Origin: Rubinisphaera italica
Lineage (GTDB): Bacteria > Planctomycetota > Planctomycetia > Planctomycetales > Planctomycetaceae
NCBI RefSeq assembly: GCF_007859715.1
Contig: NZ_SJPG01000001.1
Coordinates: forward strand, 558,001-622,000
Reading direction: 5' to 3'
Length of the DNA: 64,000 bases
Each line of letters opens with the position of its first letter. Position 1 is the stretch's first letter. This document shows, one piece after another, positions 54,191-63,063 of this stretch. The notes beneath the pieces were generated by a model, which worked only from the letters and a program-made list of their open reading frames with translations, made no database searches and was not told where the DNA came from. The position numbers and the translations under genes are program-made.

Positions 54191-54886
54191 ATGGATGCTA
54201 ATAAAGATTGCGTTATTCTCGTTCCGGTAGGCCATCGAATCGAGCCAGATTGTGAAGTCGCACTGCGTGAATTGGAAGAGTTTGGATATCCAGTGAGACG
54301 AACCTATGGTTATGCAGCCATCGATCAGGCCCGAAACCAAATGGCCAGCGACGCACTTCGAGATGGATTTCAGGAACTCATGTGGATTGATGCCGACGTC
54401 GGTTTTGAGCCAACGGATGTAGCTCGTCTTCGGAACCACGAGCTACCATTCTGTTGTGGACTCTATCCCAAAAAGGGTCGACGGGCCTTTGCCTGCAACG
54501 TAATGCCAGGAACAGAATCGATTCAGTTCGGAGCCAACGGCGGACTGTGCGAGTTGAGACATGTTGGATTTGGCTTCGTACATACGCGTCGCGAAGTTTA
54601 TAACCAGATCCTGAAAACGTTTGCACTGCCAGTTTGCAATACGATTTACAACGAATCTGTCCAGCCATTTTTCCTACCGATGATCATACCCGAAGGGTCT
54701 CATCACACCTATCTGGCTGAAGATTACGCCTTCTGCGAGCGTACACGACAGGCAAACATTTCAATCATCGCCGACACGACAGTCAGACTCCGACATATCG
54801 GCTCCTATCCCTACAGCTGGGAAGAGGCAGGCCGAGACCCAGAACGCTTCGCGGACTATACTTTTCGAATTAATGAACCTCGATAG
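54191..54886 (+). CDS. GT-A-like glycosyltransferase
   Basis: The 231-aa protein opens DCVILVPVGHRIEPDCEVALREL, has AIDQARNQMASDAL, then LMWIDADVGFEP with a DxD-type metal site, LPFCCGLYPKKG, LCELRHVGFGFVHTRREVY, a late LAEDYAFCERTRQ and RLRHIGSYPY. This order matches small GT-A-fold proteins found in phage and bacterial gene clusters. Sugar donor and acceptor are unknown; glycosylation of an exported repeat protein is a guess from position. It follows the SecA-like gene after 48 bases and ends the run. No signal or membrane segment. Confidence 0.75.
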   Translation: MDANKDCVILVPVGHRIEPDCEVALRELEEFGYPVRRTYGYAAIDQARNQMASDALRDGFQELMWIDADVGFEPTDVARLRNHELPFCCGLYPKKGRRAFACNVMPGTESIQFGANGGLCELRHVGFGFVHTRREVYNQILKTFALPVCNTIYNESVQPFFLPMIIPEGSHHTYLAEDYAFCERTRQANISIIADTTVRLRHIGSYPYSWEEAGRDPERFADYTFRINEPR

Positions 54887-54943
54887 AAAATGTGGTTATC
54901 GAAATCAGTAGAAGTGAGGTAATTGAAAACTCCAGGAACGCTT

Positions 54944-54996
54944 CCCAAAACGTCCTTCATCAGTTCTTAGTCGTTGTTACGAAGGTGCGTTTTGGG
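54944..54996. terminator. hairpin after the export operon
   Basis: CCCAAAACGTCCTTC (54944-54958) pairs with GAAGGTGCGTTTTGGG (54981-54996), with one small internal bulge and a 22-base loop. There is no long T-run after it. It sits 57 bases past the glycosyltransferase stop and probably ends that transcript. Confidence 0.55.
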
Positions 54997-55040
54997 GTTT
55001 GTAAACACTAATTCAGCCGCTGCTTAAAACACTCGTCGAA

Positions 55041-55247
55041 TCACTTGGCTGCGACAGCAAAATCCTTAAACGCAATTGCGGCACAATCATCATCAAAAGT
55101 CTCTGTCAGGTTTCTACGCGTGCGTCGCCGCGGCTTGATACCAGTGTTTTCCAGGTTCGAGTAAACATCGTCCGACCGCTGAAACTCATCGGTCGTCTCA
55201 TACAGGTCTGCCAATGCACCCATCAGGCAAGTGTTGACCACTGCCAT
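55041..55247 (-). CDS. unrecognised 68-aa frame, possible gene remnant
   Basis: The frame gives MAVVNTCLMGALADLYETTDEFQRSDDVYSNL..., with a TPR-like helical look at its start, then basic and acidic stretches. It has no recognised family, lies between the export operon and the mobile region, and could be the end of a lost gene. Weak support. Confidence 0.25.
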   Translation of the reverse strand: MAVVNTCLMGALADLYETTDEFQRSDDVYSNLENTGIKPRRRTRRNLTETFDDDCAAIAFKDFAVAAK

Positions 55248-55262
55248 TCCACTTGGATCGTA

Positions 55263-55508
55263 CTAAATTGATGCGATATGTTTGGATAGTACCACGTTGA
55301 TTGCGAAGGCATGACCAATATCAGGAATCTTGTCCGAGTTTAGTAGTCGGTCTGCGATTTCGTCAGGATCGATAGCCATCTCTTCCTGTCGAGACGCGTA
55401 TTCTTTTTCGTCAAGAGTGATATCTATTCGCCCGAGAATTTCAGAGTCAATCGCACCTGAACTATTTCGAAAGTTCCTACTCCTGGTCAGCCATAATGGC
55501 CAAGTCAA
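55263..55508 (-). CDS. unrecognised 81-aa frame, possible gene remnant
   Basis: The part IDSEILGRIDITLDEKEYASRQEEM and IDPDEIADRLLNSDKIPDI reads like real coding sequence, with regular charged residues and a C-terminal strand FAINVVLS. The start is unclear and no family is recognised. It lies next to a similar short frame at 55041-55247, so both may be pieces of one decayed locus. The spacer up to the IS element (55509-55764) shows nothing I can call. Confidence 0.3.
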   Translation of the reverse strand: MTWPLWLTRSRNFRNSSGAIDSEILGRIDITLDEKEYASRQEEMAIDPDEIADRLLNSDKIPDIGHAFAINVVLSKHIASI

Positions 55509-55764
55509 GCTATCGACCAGAAGAACTAGAATCGGTTTGGGAATGATCGCGTGCCGGAGGAGGTAATACCTTCGCGATTATATTTCCCGAAAGCCTAATC
55601 TTAAGCTGCTCTTCGGGAGTAGTTCTTGAGCAATCCGCCCAGCCGTGTTATGCAAACGGCAGATGATTTACCGAGGAATGGGGTCGTTCATAGTTGTATC
55701 ACGATTGAAACTCTCGTCCGATGACATTGAGTTGTCGGGGACTGATCACGATAAAATGATCTAG

Positions 55765-56697
55765 AAGCTATCTCAAAACCGTTTTAATAGTGTAAGCGCA
55801 CAACCGAGTGCGACGAAGCCTTCGTACAAAATGTCATGGCGTTCCCAGCGTGTGACAATTCGTCTGTAGTTGTGCAGCCAGGCGATCGTGCGTTCGACGA
55901 TCCACCGCCGTTTGTACCGACGCAGTCTGCGACCATCCTGCTTAATAGCTCGAGTCCTGCCTCGACGATGTGGGCAAATGTAATCAATTACGGCTTCCTG
56001 AAATTTGTCTCGAATGCGATCAACATCTCCGGCTTTGTCGTAAATGATCCGTTCGGGCTTGTGGTTTTTACAGGTCATTTTTACAAACAGCGGCTCAATC
56101 AAGATCGATTCGTTTCGCGATGCCGATTCGGTGTCGATCGCCAGCGGAGTACCGTGGCGATCCACCAGAATCATAATCTTTGTGCCTTTCCCACGACGGG
56201 TGGGACCAATCTTTTTACCCCTTTTTTTGCCGAGGCAAACGTGCCATCGCCGAAGGTTTCACTCAAATCAATTTGGCCATTTTCTTCCATGGTGACCAAT
56301 AACCGTTCCCAAACCTTCATCAACGTTCCATCTCCGGACCACGCGGCGTGCCTGCGGTGGCAAGTCGCTTTCGATGGGTAGGCCTTTGGTAAATCTTTCC
56401 AACGGGCTCCGGTGACGAGAATCCACAACACACCCTCCAAACAGTCGCGAGGGTGGACCTTGGGACGGCCGCCCTGTTTGGCAGGGGGGATCCAAGGAAA
56501 CAAATCCGCAATCAAATTCCATTGCCTGTCGGTTAACACAACCGTTCGATCCGTCTTGGACACTGAGCTTGTGGACGACCGATGTCGTTTCGGCCACCAA
56601 ACCAGTGTCATGAGCATGAGAATGCCTCCTTTCGGGAGAGATTCTCATGCAACTTTCAGGCCAATCGACTGTACGATTTGACGTTTTGAGATACCTT
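55765..56697 (-). mobile_element. IS5-family insertion sequence with CTAG flanks
   Basis: The ends are AAGCTATCTCAAAAC on the left and, inverted, AAGGTATCTCAAAAC on the right: 14 of 15 bases match. CTAG stands directly outside both ends (55761-55764 and 56698-56701), a likely target duplication and typical of IS5-group insertions. The element is 933 bp and nearly filled by the transposase gene. Both ends and the gene look intact. Confidence 0.8.
55773..56617 (-). CDS. IS5-family transposase made by -1 frameshifting
   Basis: The first frame (56617-56171) encodes DRQWNLIADLFPW, GGRPKVHPRDCLEGVLWILVTGARWKDLP and the first catalytic Asp in GDGTFASAKKG. The second (56174-55773) encodes ILVDRHGTPLAIDT, YDKAGDVDRIR and the late RRWIVERTIAWLHNYRRIVTRWE with the catalytic Glu. 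At GCA-AAA-AAA-GGG a -1 slip on the A7 run continues as RGKKIGPTRRGKGTKI into the second frame, which is how this IS5 subgroup makes full transposase. The joined product would have about 280 residues with a complete DDE set. The exact start among 56617, 56611 and nearby codons is uncertain. Confidence 0.8.
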
Positions 56698-56884
56698 CTA
56701 GAACGCCGATTTAAAGCTTTGTTTGCCATTGAGAAATACTAGCGAGTCTCTGCCCGAATCGAAAGGTGTATCCCAATCCCGGGCGAAAGATCCGTCCTGT
56801 TTGGAAATAGCCGGAAACGCATCGCTGCCGATGATCGAAGTCGGATGCGAGAGTGCCCATAAGAGATCTTTCCTGGTGGCATTT

Positions 56885-57488
56885 TCAAAAGTGACGTTGG
56901 TGGTTGCCAGCTTGTCGAGATGTGGCGTCCGGACACCGCGACCTCCACAGGCGTTGAATGCTTCTATTCCCAGATCGTCGGCGAAGATCAATACGATGTT
57001 GGGTTTGTCGCGTGGCAGATGCCCGGTAGGAGTTCGTTCTACTTTCTTCCCTGGCGTCAGGGCTCTTTTTTCTCTGAGTGAGTTTTCCCCAATTATCATG
57101 CTCCGTTTTGAATTCCTGGAAGACGCCGTACTCATCAGCGGAGATCTGACCGTCGGAATCAGTGTCGATATGAGGGAATAGCCACTCCCATCCCTTCTTT
57201 TGCCTATTCCATTCGTCCTGAGACTTCCATTGTGCCGACTTGCCTTGCTTTTGCTGACCTTGGATCGGCTCCTGAACCCGTTCAAGTTTCTGATCCAGCG
57301 AGTCAAGCTTCTTTCGGAGCTTGTCATAAGGAACGTCCTGCACAGGAATATTCGCATCGACAGCCATGGCAGCTGCCACGCCTGCGGATTCCCCAGGGAT
57401 CATCCAAACGGGCTCCATGCGAATAGACGTGAATGCGATGTGACTGGCCGAAACGCAAACGGGCACCAGCAAGTTATTGCACTCTCCC
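56885..57488 (-). pseudogene. chimeric remnants of FAD oxidoreductase, EF-hand and sulfatase genes
   Basis: From about 57488 down to 57065 one frame gives [41 protein letters not shown], the C-terminal signature of planctomycete FAD_oxidored proteins, and then a canonical EF-hand [12 protein letters not shown]. In another frame, 57020-56885 gives [19 protein letters not shown] and [10 protein letters not shown], the N-terminus of a sulfatase. Neither has a start or full domain. After the sulfatase piece the same frame runs on to 56698 with an unrelated sequence (RKDLLWALSHPTS). The right end meets a plus-strand recombinase fragment at about 57484. This is a patchwork left by deletions and insertions. 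Confidence 0.65.
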
Positions 57489-58097
57489 CGCCACCTACAC
57501 CCAGAAGGGCAAGAAACGCTATCGCTACTATGTCTGCCACACCGCCCAGAAACGCAGCTGGCAGAACTGTTCTTCGAAATCGATCCCCGCAGCTGAGATA
57601 GAAACCTATGTGGTCGACCAGATCCGGGAGATTGGCCAGTCCCCAAGTTGATAAAACAAACGATCAAAGCGGTTCGCAAGAAGCAGCATGAGATTGCCCA
57701 GAAATTCGCTGCCAAACAATCCCAACTCAAACAGTCGCTCACAACCGCCAACCGGGAACTGACTCGCCAGCTGCAACGTCCCCAAGGCCCCGACATTGAT
57801 CGACTGGCCGAACTGCAGGACCAGATCCAGAAAGCCGAGGTTGCCTTAAGAAGGACCACCAACGAACAGACCAACCATCAGCGACTGGAAATCCCGGATG
57901 AACAGATCATTGAATCCCTGAGCCAGTTTGACCGTCTCTGGTCGAGTATTAGCCTCAAGGAACAATCCCGCTGCCTGAACCTGTTGATTGAACGGGTCGG
58001 CTACAACGGCGAGGATGGAACGGTAGCGATCACACTGCGACCAACGGGACTGGAAGAATTTCTGCAACAGACAACAACTGAGGAGATCAGCGTATGA
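57484..58097 (+). pseudogene. 3' fragment of a serine recombinase, frameshifted
   Basis: The sequence starts inside a zinc ribbon ([21 protein letters not shown]) and continues through [19 protein letters not shown], then after a one-base loss in the CCCC run at 57641-57644 moves to [16 protein letters not shown], a long coiled coil and LLIERVGYNGEDGTVAITL. This is the C-terminal half of a large serine recombinase; the catalytic domain is gone, replaced by the FAD oxidoreductase remnant on the other strand. The stop overlaps the HTH gene start (ATGA). Confidence 0.75.
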
Positions 58098-58474
58098 GCC
58101 AATTGACAATCACTGGAAATGTCCACTTTCAGAAGGGAAAGAAGGGACGCAAACGTCTGGCTGAAGGGAATGACCGAGAGAAACCGAAAGGTCGCCTGCC
58201 ACGCGTCACCAAGCTGATGGCGTTGGCGATACGCTTCGATCAACTGATCCGAGAGGGACACGTCAACGACTATGCAGAGCTTGCACGACTCGGCCAAGTG
58301 ACCCGAGCCCGTATGACGCAGATTATGAACTTGCTGAACCTGGCTCCAGACATTCAAGAAGCAATCTTGTTCTTGCCACGGGTGGAGCAGGGAGGTGATC
58401 CTGTGACGGAGAGGGAGTTGAGGGATGTTGTTGGGGTGGAAAGTTGGGTAGAGCAGCAGCGGATCTGGGATTAA
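58094..58474 (+). CDS. recombinase-associated HTH protein
   Basis: The 126-aa protein has a basic N-terminus (FQKGKKGRKRLAEG) and a KorB/ParB-like helix-turn-helix: DYAELARLGQVTRARMTQIMNLLNLAPDIQEAILFLP. It ends with ERELRDVVGVESWVEQQRIWD. Its ATG overlaps the recombinase stop, so the two form one unit. Genes of this type commonly follow serine recombinases in planctomycetes (recalled). It could be a recombination directionality or regulatory factor. Its 3' end reappears at 59229 and 60457. Confidence 0.8.
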   Translation: MSQLTITGNVHFQKGKKGRKRLAEGNDREKPKGRLPRVTKLMALAIRFDQLIREGHVNDYAELARLGQVTRARMTQIMNLLNLAPDIQEAILFLPRVEQGGDPVTERELRDVVGVESWVEQQRIWD

Positions 58475-58698
58475 TCCACACATGAAGTTTCGTGGCGAAC
58501 TTAAATTAATGGGATCATTCTTGAAGAGTCTGACTCAGACATGTACGCTAATTGGTATTGTGAAGATTGCGATATAGCATCATTAGATCGTCAGTGTTCC
58601 GTGACTAAGAGCCTATGCATTCTTCCACAGTTAGGTTTTCTTCCATACTCGACCAAATAAATGCGGTAAAGTTTTACCGCACTTCGGCGGTCGAATAC
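58237..58698 (+). repeat. cassette repeat R1: HTH 3' end plus downstream non-coding DNA
   Basis: R1 covers the last part of the HTH gene and about 220 bases after its stop, up to GGCGGTCGAATAC. It contains a perfect palindrome, GCGGTAAA-GT-TTTACCGC (58663-58680). Copies R2 (59229-59550) and R3 (60457-60785) lie in the same direction. Cargo gene 1 starts 27 bases after R1. Confidence 0.75.
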
Positions 58699-58724
58699 CT
58701 GTTCGCCAGCCGAGACACCTGCAC

Positions 58725-59213
58725 ATGAATCACATAGCGTTTTGCCTCCGCCGTGTGAACGCCGCGTCCGAATCGCCAGAGGTGCAGGACTACTTCGCCC
58801 TCGATATTTACGTTGATGACCGAAACTTGCTTGAGCATGTCCGCGAATGTGAAGAACCATTCGCTTCCGCGGAAGGCCACCCCGACCTCGCCGGAAAATA
58901 TGAAGCCTTGCCCGCTGACTCGATTCTTCCCGATCTTTCTGGCGACCAAGAAGAAAAGATGTCATTCTACGATTGCGAATGTGGTTGCTTCGGATGCTGG
59001 CCGCTGCGTGCCCGAATCTCAAAGTTTCAGAACGTCATCACGTGGTCGGAATTCGAACAATCGCACCGCGGCCCAGAAAGTAAAGCATCGTGGTGGCGAT
59101 ACGACAAGCTTGGACCGTTTGAATTTAACGTTGATCAGTATGTTGCTGCGCTCGCCGAGGCGAACACGAAACTCCAAACGGGCGGCGAATCGGGTAAGGA
59201 CCACCATCGCTGA
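58725..59213 (+). CDS. cargo 1: conserved hypothetical protein, 162 aa
   Basis: The protein includes LDIYVDDRNLLEHVRECEEPFASAEG, DLAGKYEALPA, YDCECGCFGCWPLRARI, ITWSEFEQSHRG and WWRYDKLGPFEFNVDQY. This is a known-looking, widely scattered unnamed family; the CECGCFGCWP cysteines could bind a metal or form disulfides. No signal or membrane segment. It lies alone between R1 and R2, ending 15 bases before R2, which suits a mobile cassette gene. Function unknown. Confidence 0.75.
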   Translation: MNHIAFCLRRVNAASESPEVQDYFALDIYVDDRNLLEHVRECEEPFASAEGHPDLAGKYEALPADSILPDLSGDQEEKMSFYDCECGCFGCWPLRARISKFQNVITWSEFEQSHRGPESKASWWRYDKLGPFEFNVDQYVAALAEANTKLQTGGESGKDHHR

Positions 59214-59228
59214 TGGCCCTCCCCACAA

Positions 59229-59550
59229 CAGCTGATCCGAGATGGCCACGTTAACGACTACACCGAACTCGCACGACTGGGCCAAGTGAGCCGAGCACGC
59301 ATGACACAGACCATGAACTTGCTGAATCTGGCTCCTGAGATTCAGGAAGCGATTTTGTTCTTGCCACGTGTCGAGCAGGGAGGTGATCAGGTGACGGAGA
59401 GAGAGTTGCGGGAGGTTGTTGGGGTGGAGGATTGGGAGGGGCAAATGCGGATCTGGCGTTAATCACGCAAATGAAGTTATCGTGGCGAACTCAAATTAAG
59501 GGAATCGTTCTTGAAGACCTCAATCATCAGTGTATGCTCATGAATGCTTT
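59229..59550 (+). repeat. cassette repeat R2, including truncated HTH gene
   Basis: The first part (59229-59462) keeps the HTH reading frame without its start: QLIRDGHVNDYTELARLGQV, RARMTQTMNLLNLAPEIQEA and ERELREVVGVEDW to a stop. It is a dead copy of 58237-58474. About 75-90 bases of the R1 downstream sequence follow (ATGAAGTTATCGTGGCGAAC), then similarity fades. No palindrome is retained. Region 59551-59736 holds no gene. Confidence 0.75.
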
Positions 59551-59736
59551 GGAGATTGCGTCATTGTACAGACTCGTTATATCCTTGGCAGTTAAACCAT
59601 GAGGACAAATAACTATCGCATGCTGTGGTAGGCCCTTTGGTTCGTATTCGCGAATGAAACTCAACTTATATAACTCCAGTAACTCTTGCTTTTATCCGAC
59701 TGAAATCCACACCCCTGAGAACCGCCTGGCAACCCG

Positions 59737-59952
59737 ATGAAGTGCTTCATATGTGACGACGATGCTCGAGCTGTGTGCAAATTCTGTGGGCGTGCAACCT
59801 GCAAGGCCCACCGCAAGTCTCACGTTCTATTTCTTGGATACGGCAAAAAGACACGCGGTGCAATTTTTGATGGCGGATCGAATACAGGCATCGTCGTCAA
59901 TGACGCTTCATGGTGTGGTGAATGCACGCCTGAGGCTCAGAAAACATTTTAA
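59737..59952 (+). CDS. cargo 2a: small zinc-binding-like protein
   Basis: The 71-aa protein MKCFICDDDARAVCKFCGRATCKAH has C-x2-C, C-x2-C and C-x2-H groups in a B-box or zinc-finger arrangement, plus a late WCGEC. It probably binds one or two zinc ions. No known family named. It precedes cargo 2b by 26 bases in the same direction, so the two may form a unit. Confidence 0.65.
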   Translation: MKCFICDDDARAVCKFCGRATCKAHRKSHVLFLGYGKKTRGAIFDGGSNTGIVVNDASWCGECTPEAQKTF

Positions 59953-59978
59953 TCCCATTATTCGAATGAGGGAACGCA

Positions 59979-60431
59979 ATGACCTCTCCAAAATGCTTCC
60001 TGCTTACTGCGCTTTCGATTGCAATCCTTTACGAGATCGCCACTTTCCCTGCTTGGTCCGCACCGCCTAAGCAAGCGAGCTCCGAGTCCACTCAGAGAAT
60101 TATTCCAGGGGTTCCAGTTCAGGCTTCGCATGCGCACAACATTCTTGTTCGCATCGTTGCCGTAACGCCGATACAGAAAACGGACGATACACTACTACTT
60201 AAGCTCGAAGTCGAACGGTACTATGGCAAGATCACAACCGACTCTTTGAATCTAGCGAAAAAGCACGAAACAATGCGATTTTCGATCCTGTTTCCTGCGT
60301 CACCTGATGCCGACATTCGTCCAGGCGATTTGATAAACTACTGGCTTGTCGGTTACAGCCCGATGCGCGGTGGAAATGTCGCGGATAACAGCGGCATCGT
60401 ACATGAACGCTCACCCACTAAGGGCGAATGA
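59979..60431 (+). CDS. cargo 2b: secreted hypothetical protein, 150 aa
   Basis: A signal peptide is clear: MTSPKCFLLTALSIAILYEIA followed by TFPAWSAPP, with cleavage likely after WSA. The mature part has a beta-rich stretch HNILVRIVAVTPIQKTDDTLLLKLEVERYYG and RPGDLINYWLVGYS, which suggests a small OB- or immunoglobulin-like fold. No family recognised. It sits between R2 and R3, and R3 begins 26 bases after its stop. Confidence 0.65.
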   Translation: MTSPKCFLLTALSIAILYEIATFPAWSAPPKQASSESTQRIIPGVPVQASHAHNILVRIVAVTPIQKTDDTLLLKLEVERYYGKITTDSLNLAKKHETMRFSILFPASPDADIRPGDLINYWLVGYSPMRGGNVADNSGIVHERSPTKGE

Positions 60432-60456
60432 TCACGGTATATAGCGGGGATAGCTC

Positions 60457-60785
60457 GCCACGGGTGGAGCAGGGAGGTGATTCTGTGACGGAGAGGGAGT
60501 TAAGGAAGGTTGTTGGGGTGGAGGATTGGGAAGAGGCAGGAGCGACTTTGGCGATAATCTCACGCATGAAGTTATCGCGGCGAACTTAAATTCATGTCAT
60601 CGTTCTTGAACAGCCTGATTCATGCATGTACGCTTATTGGTATTGTGAAGATCGTTGTAGAATCTTATTGGATCATCAGTGTTCTGTGACAAAGTGCCTT
60701 GGCATTCTTCCATAGTTGAATTAATTGCCCCATACTCGACTGCAAAAATGCGATAAAACTTTACCGTAATTTGGCGGTCGAATAC
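60457..60785 (+). repeat. cassette repeat R3
   Basis: R3 begins further into the HTH 3' end (GCCACGGGTGGAGCAGGG) than R2 and continues through the whole R1-type downstream sequence to GGCGGTCGAATAC. Its palindrome is GCGATAAA-AC-TTTACCGT (60750-60767), with mismatched bases in the outer arms. I judge it roughly four-fifths identical to R1 by eye. It fills the 381-base gap between cargo 2b and cargo 3. Confidence 0.75.
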
Positions 60786-60812
60786 ATATTATATCCATAA
60801 GTCCGTCACGTC

Positions 60813-61595
60813 ATGCTAAACTTGCGAACCATCTTTCAAGATGCAATCGACGTCCTCTCTGGCTATGAATCACAGCTCAAAATACCGGCGATTCCTGCAA
60901 CTGTTTTTCTCATGCAGCAAGACGTAGTCAATCACTATCGATATGCGGTCACGCACTACCTTCCACTGACCCTCGACGAACACTTCCTTCAAAACTCGTC
61001 AATTGGAACGCCGTACGAGAAATGGGCAAAGTTCACAAATGAAGACTTCCAGAAACTTTCCTTCACTATCACAAACTTAATCCGCTACACAACCAGACTG
61101 ATCCACGAAACCGAGTCTGTCGCAATGAAAGCACAACGTAGATACCGAGAAGCCAGTGCCCGTAGTAATGCCTATATTGCACCTCTGGTGGAAATTGACC
61201 ACCGCGGCCGTCAAGTCGGAATCCATGTTGATACAAATCAGACACTTACGGTCACGCCTTTCTCGACTGAAACAGACTACCCCGGTCGTGTCGGCATGCA
61301 GTCTGGAACCGATGGTGATACTGAATGGTGGCACGTCACAACTGACTCAGATGGCAACGAGTCGAAGAGCATTATCACGAAGGTCGAGTACCAAGAAATA
61401 ACCCAAACTTTGCGTGGACGACTGATTGAGTTGCAAGATCGTTCTGTACTTGAACAATTGAAGGACGATGGCCTGAAAGAATGTGACGAATTGAACGCAT
61501 TAACTACGCAGTTCGCCACATTGTGCAATTCCTACTGCGACAACCACCAGGTCGCAATGGCATTTGATAATCTTCACGAAAACTGGTGGATATAA
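60813..61595 (+). CDS. cargo 3: hypothetical protein, 260 aa
   Basis: The protein is soluble, with a helical N-terminal half (residues about 1-115, with FTITNLIRYTTRLIHETESVAMKAQRRY), a short beta-rich middle (YIAPLVEIDHRGRQVGIHVD) and a helical end with DNHQVAMAFDNLHENWWI. No family recognised. It starts 28 bases after R3, the same spacing as cargo 1 after R1, and ends 11 bases before the ISAs1-type element. Confidence 0.7.
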   Translation: MLNLRTIFQDAIDVLSGYESQLKIPAIPATVFLMQQDVVNHYRYAVTHYLPLTLDEHFLQNSSIGTPYEKWAKFTNEDFQKLSFTITNLIRYTTRLIHETESVAMKAQRRYREASARSNAYIAPLVEIDHRGRQVGIHVDTNQTLTVTPFSTETDYPGRVGMQSGTDGDTEWWHVTTDSDGNESKSIITKVEYQEITQTLRGRLIELQDRSVLEQLKDDGLKECDELNALTTQFATLCNSYCDNHQVAMAFDNLHENWWI

Positions 61596-61605
61596 CAGAA
61601 TCTCA

Positions 61606-62872
61606 CAGGGCAATCGCATAAGATTATGCCTGATTTCCTGTCAAATATCGCAATAAGTTCTCCGAATTCCAGCTCGCGCTGAGTCGTTTCGAGCGGATGC
61701 TCATTTTTTCATCGGTGTATCGCTTCAAAATTGTCAGTGCTAATCGGCGGAAGATCGCTGCGTTCGCTGCACCCTCACCTTTGCGGATTCGGCTTGTATC
61801 TTCTGCAAAAGTAACGTCCAATGACCAATGCATCTGGTTCTCAATCTTCCAATGGTCCCGAACGTGCTTAGCCAGGGTTCGCACCTTCGGTTCGAGCGAG
61901 CTGATGAAACGGTTTGATTCGTTGACTGCTCGTGAGTCAACAGGTCAACTCCTGCGACGTCTTCCCGTTGACCGTTCGTTCGCGGTACACCATGCCGATC
62001 CGGTCGAACTTTTAGTTCGCAAAGCATACTGCCACATCGACCCACCCGAGTTGTTTCACTTCGGCAGAGGCAGGAAAGACGGTATCGCGTCGGTATTCGT
62101 CCCGCCCTCCGTTTGATTCCCGTGTCGTATGACGCCGAACCTTGGGATGCTGAAAGTCGTTCTCAGAAAGCTCCTTAAAGTTCTGATTGATGATCTCATA
62201 CAACTTCAGTTGGTCTTGTCGTACCTCAGGTATGCAAAGAAAACCGGACGGTCATCACGTAGTCCGTGTTCTTGCCACGCAACTGTCGGGCAATCGACTT
62301 GTTTGTATGAGCCGCATCGACAGTCACAACGGCTCCCGAGAGTTCCAGCAGTTCAATCAATTTCGGCATCACTGTCTTCTCGTTAGTGCCTTCCTCGACC
62401 AGTAACTGTCCTAGGTACAAATGAAGATCACCTTGCAGGGAATCCACCCACTTGATCAAGCATTCCGAGAATGCGACCGGATCGAGTCGTGAGAAGACTC
62501 GACTGAACGTATCGTGCGAGGGAATTCCATCTGGCAACAGCACAGGCAGAGAATACCGCTGAGCGAAACAAATTTCTTGAGGAACTTGAGATGATTGCGA
62601 GCATAAATTTCGATTTCAGTCCAGTGATCGCAATTAGCAACCGCTCCGCACAGAGCCAGGAAAATCATATCGCTGAGCGAATGGGTAACTTTGTAGTCCT
62701 CTCGTGGATCAGACAGGTCTTCAAAGAAAAGTCAAAACGACAGCGGATCGGAAAACATTGCAATACCTTGGTCGAAGTTGCAAAAGTCCCTGCACACAAC
62801 GAGACCCTCGTGGCCTCAAACACCGAGACTGGTAAAATGCATTTCCAGTGCCATTCTCATGCGATTGCCCTG
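61606..62872 (-). mobile_element. ISAs1-family insertion sequence with perfect ends
   Basis: CAGGGCAATCGCAT at 61606-61619 is repeated inverted at 62859-62872, 14 of 14 bases. The element spans 1267 bp and the transposase remnant inside is of ISAs1 type. No clear target duplication flanks it. The ends are intact although the gene is not, so it might still be moved in trans by a relative. Confidence 0.75.
61624..62740 (-). pseudogene. ISAs1-family transposase, several frameshifts
   Basis: Pieces in order along the minus strand: FFEDLSDPREDYKVTHSLSDM, IFLALCGAVANCDHWTEIE and LKFLKKFV; then in another frame LPDGIPSHDTFSRVFSRLDP, GAVVTVDAAHTNKSIARQL and YVMTVR; and at the end VRDHWKIENQMHWSLDVTF and NAAIFRRLALTILK. 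These are the N-terminal, central DDE and C-terminal parts of ISAs1 transposases. At least three frame changes separate them, so no functional protein is made. Confidence 0.8.
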
Positions 62873-63063
62873 AGCAGGACTGCACGACCGACTTTGCCGT
62901 GTGGGCTACCTGTATTATTATCAACCGAGGCTAACCGCTACAGCCATTGGATACTGCGTGAATAATACGGAATAATGCTATCCAGACTTGTTACGTAATA
63001 TGAATACGCAGTTCAATAAACTTAGCACGCGAACGATGTAGCATCTTGTGCTTTCAGCACCCA

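Noticed and set aside
55836..56381. 181-aa plus-strand frame in the IS element
   Set aside because: Antisense to the transposase, which has clear catalytic motifs.
61697..62405. Plus-strand frames inside the ISAs1-type element
   Set aside because: Antisense shadows of the transposase remnant.
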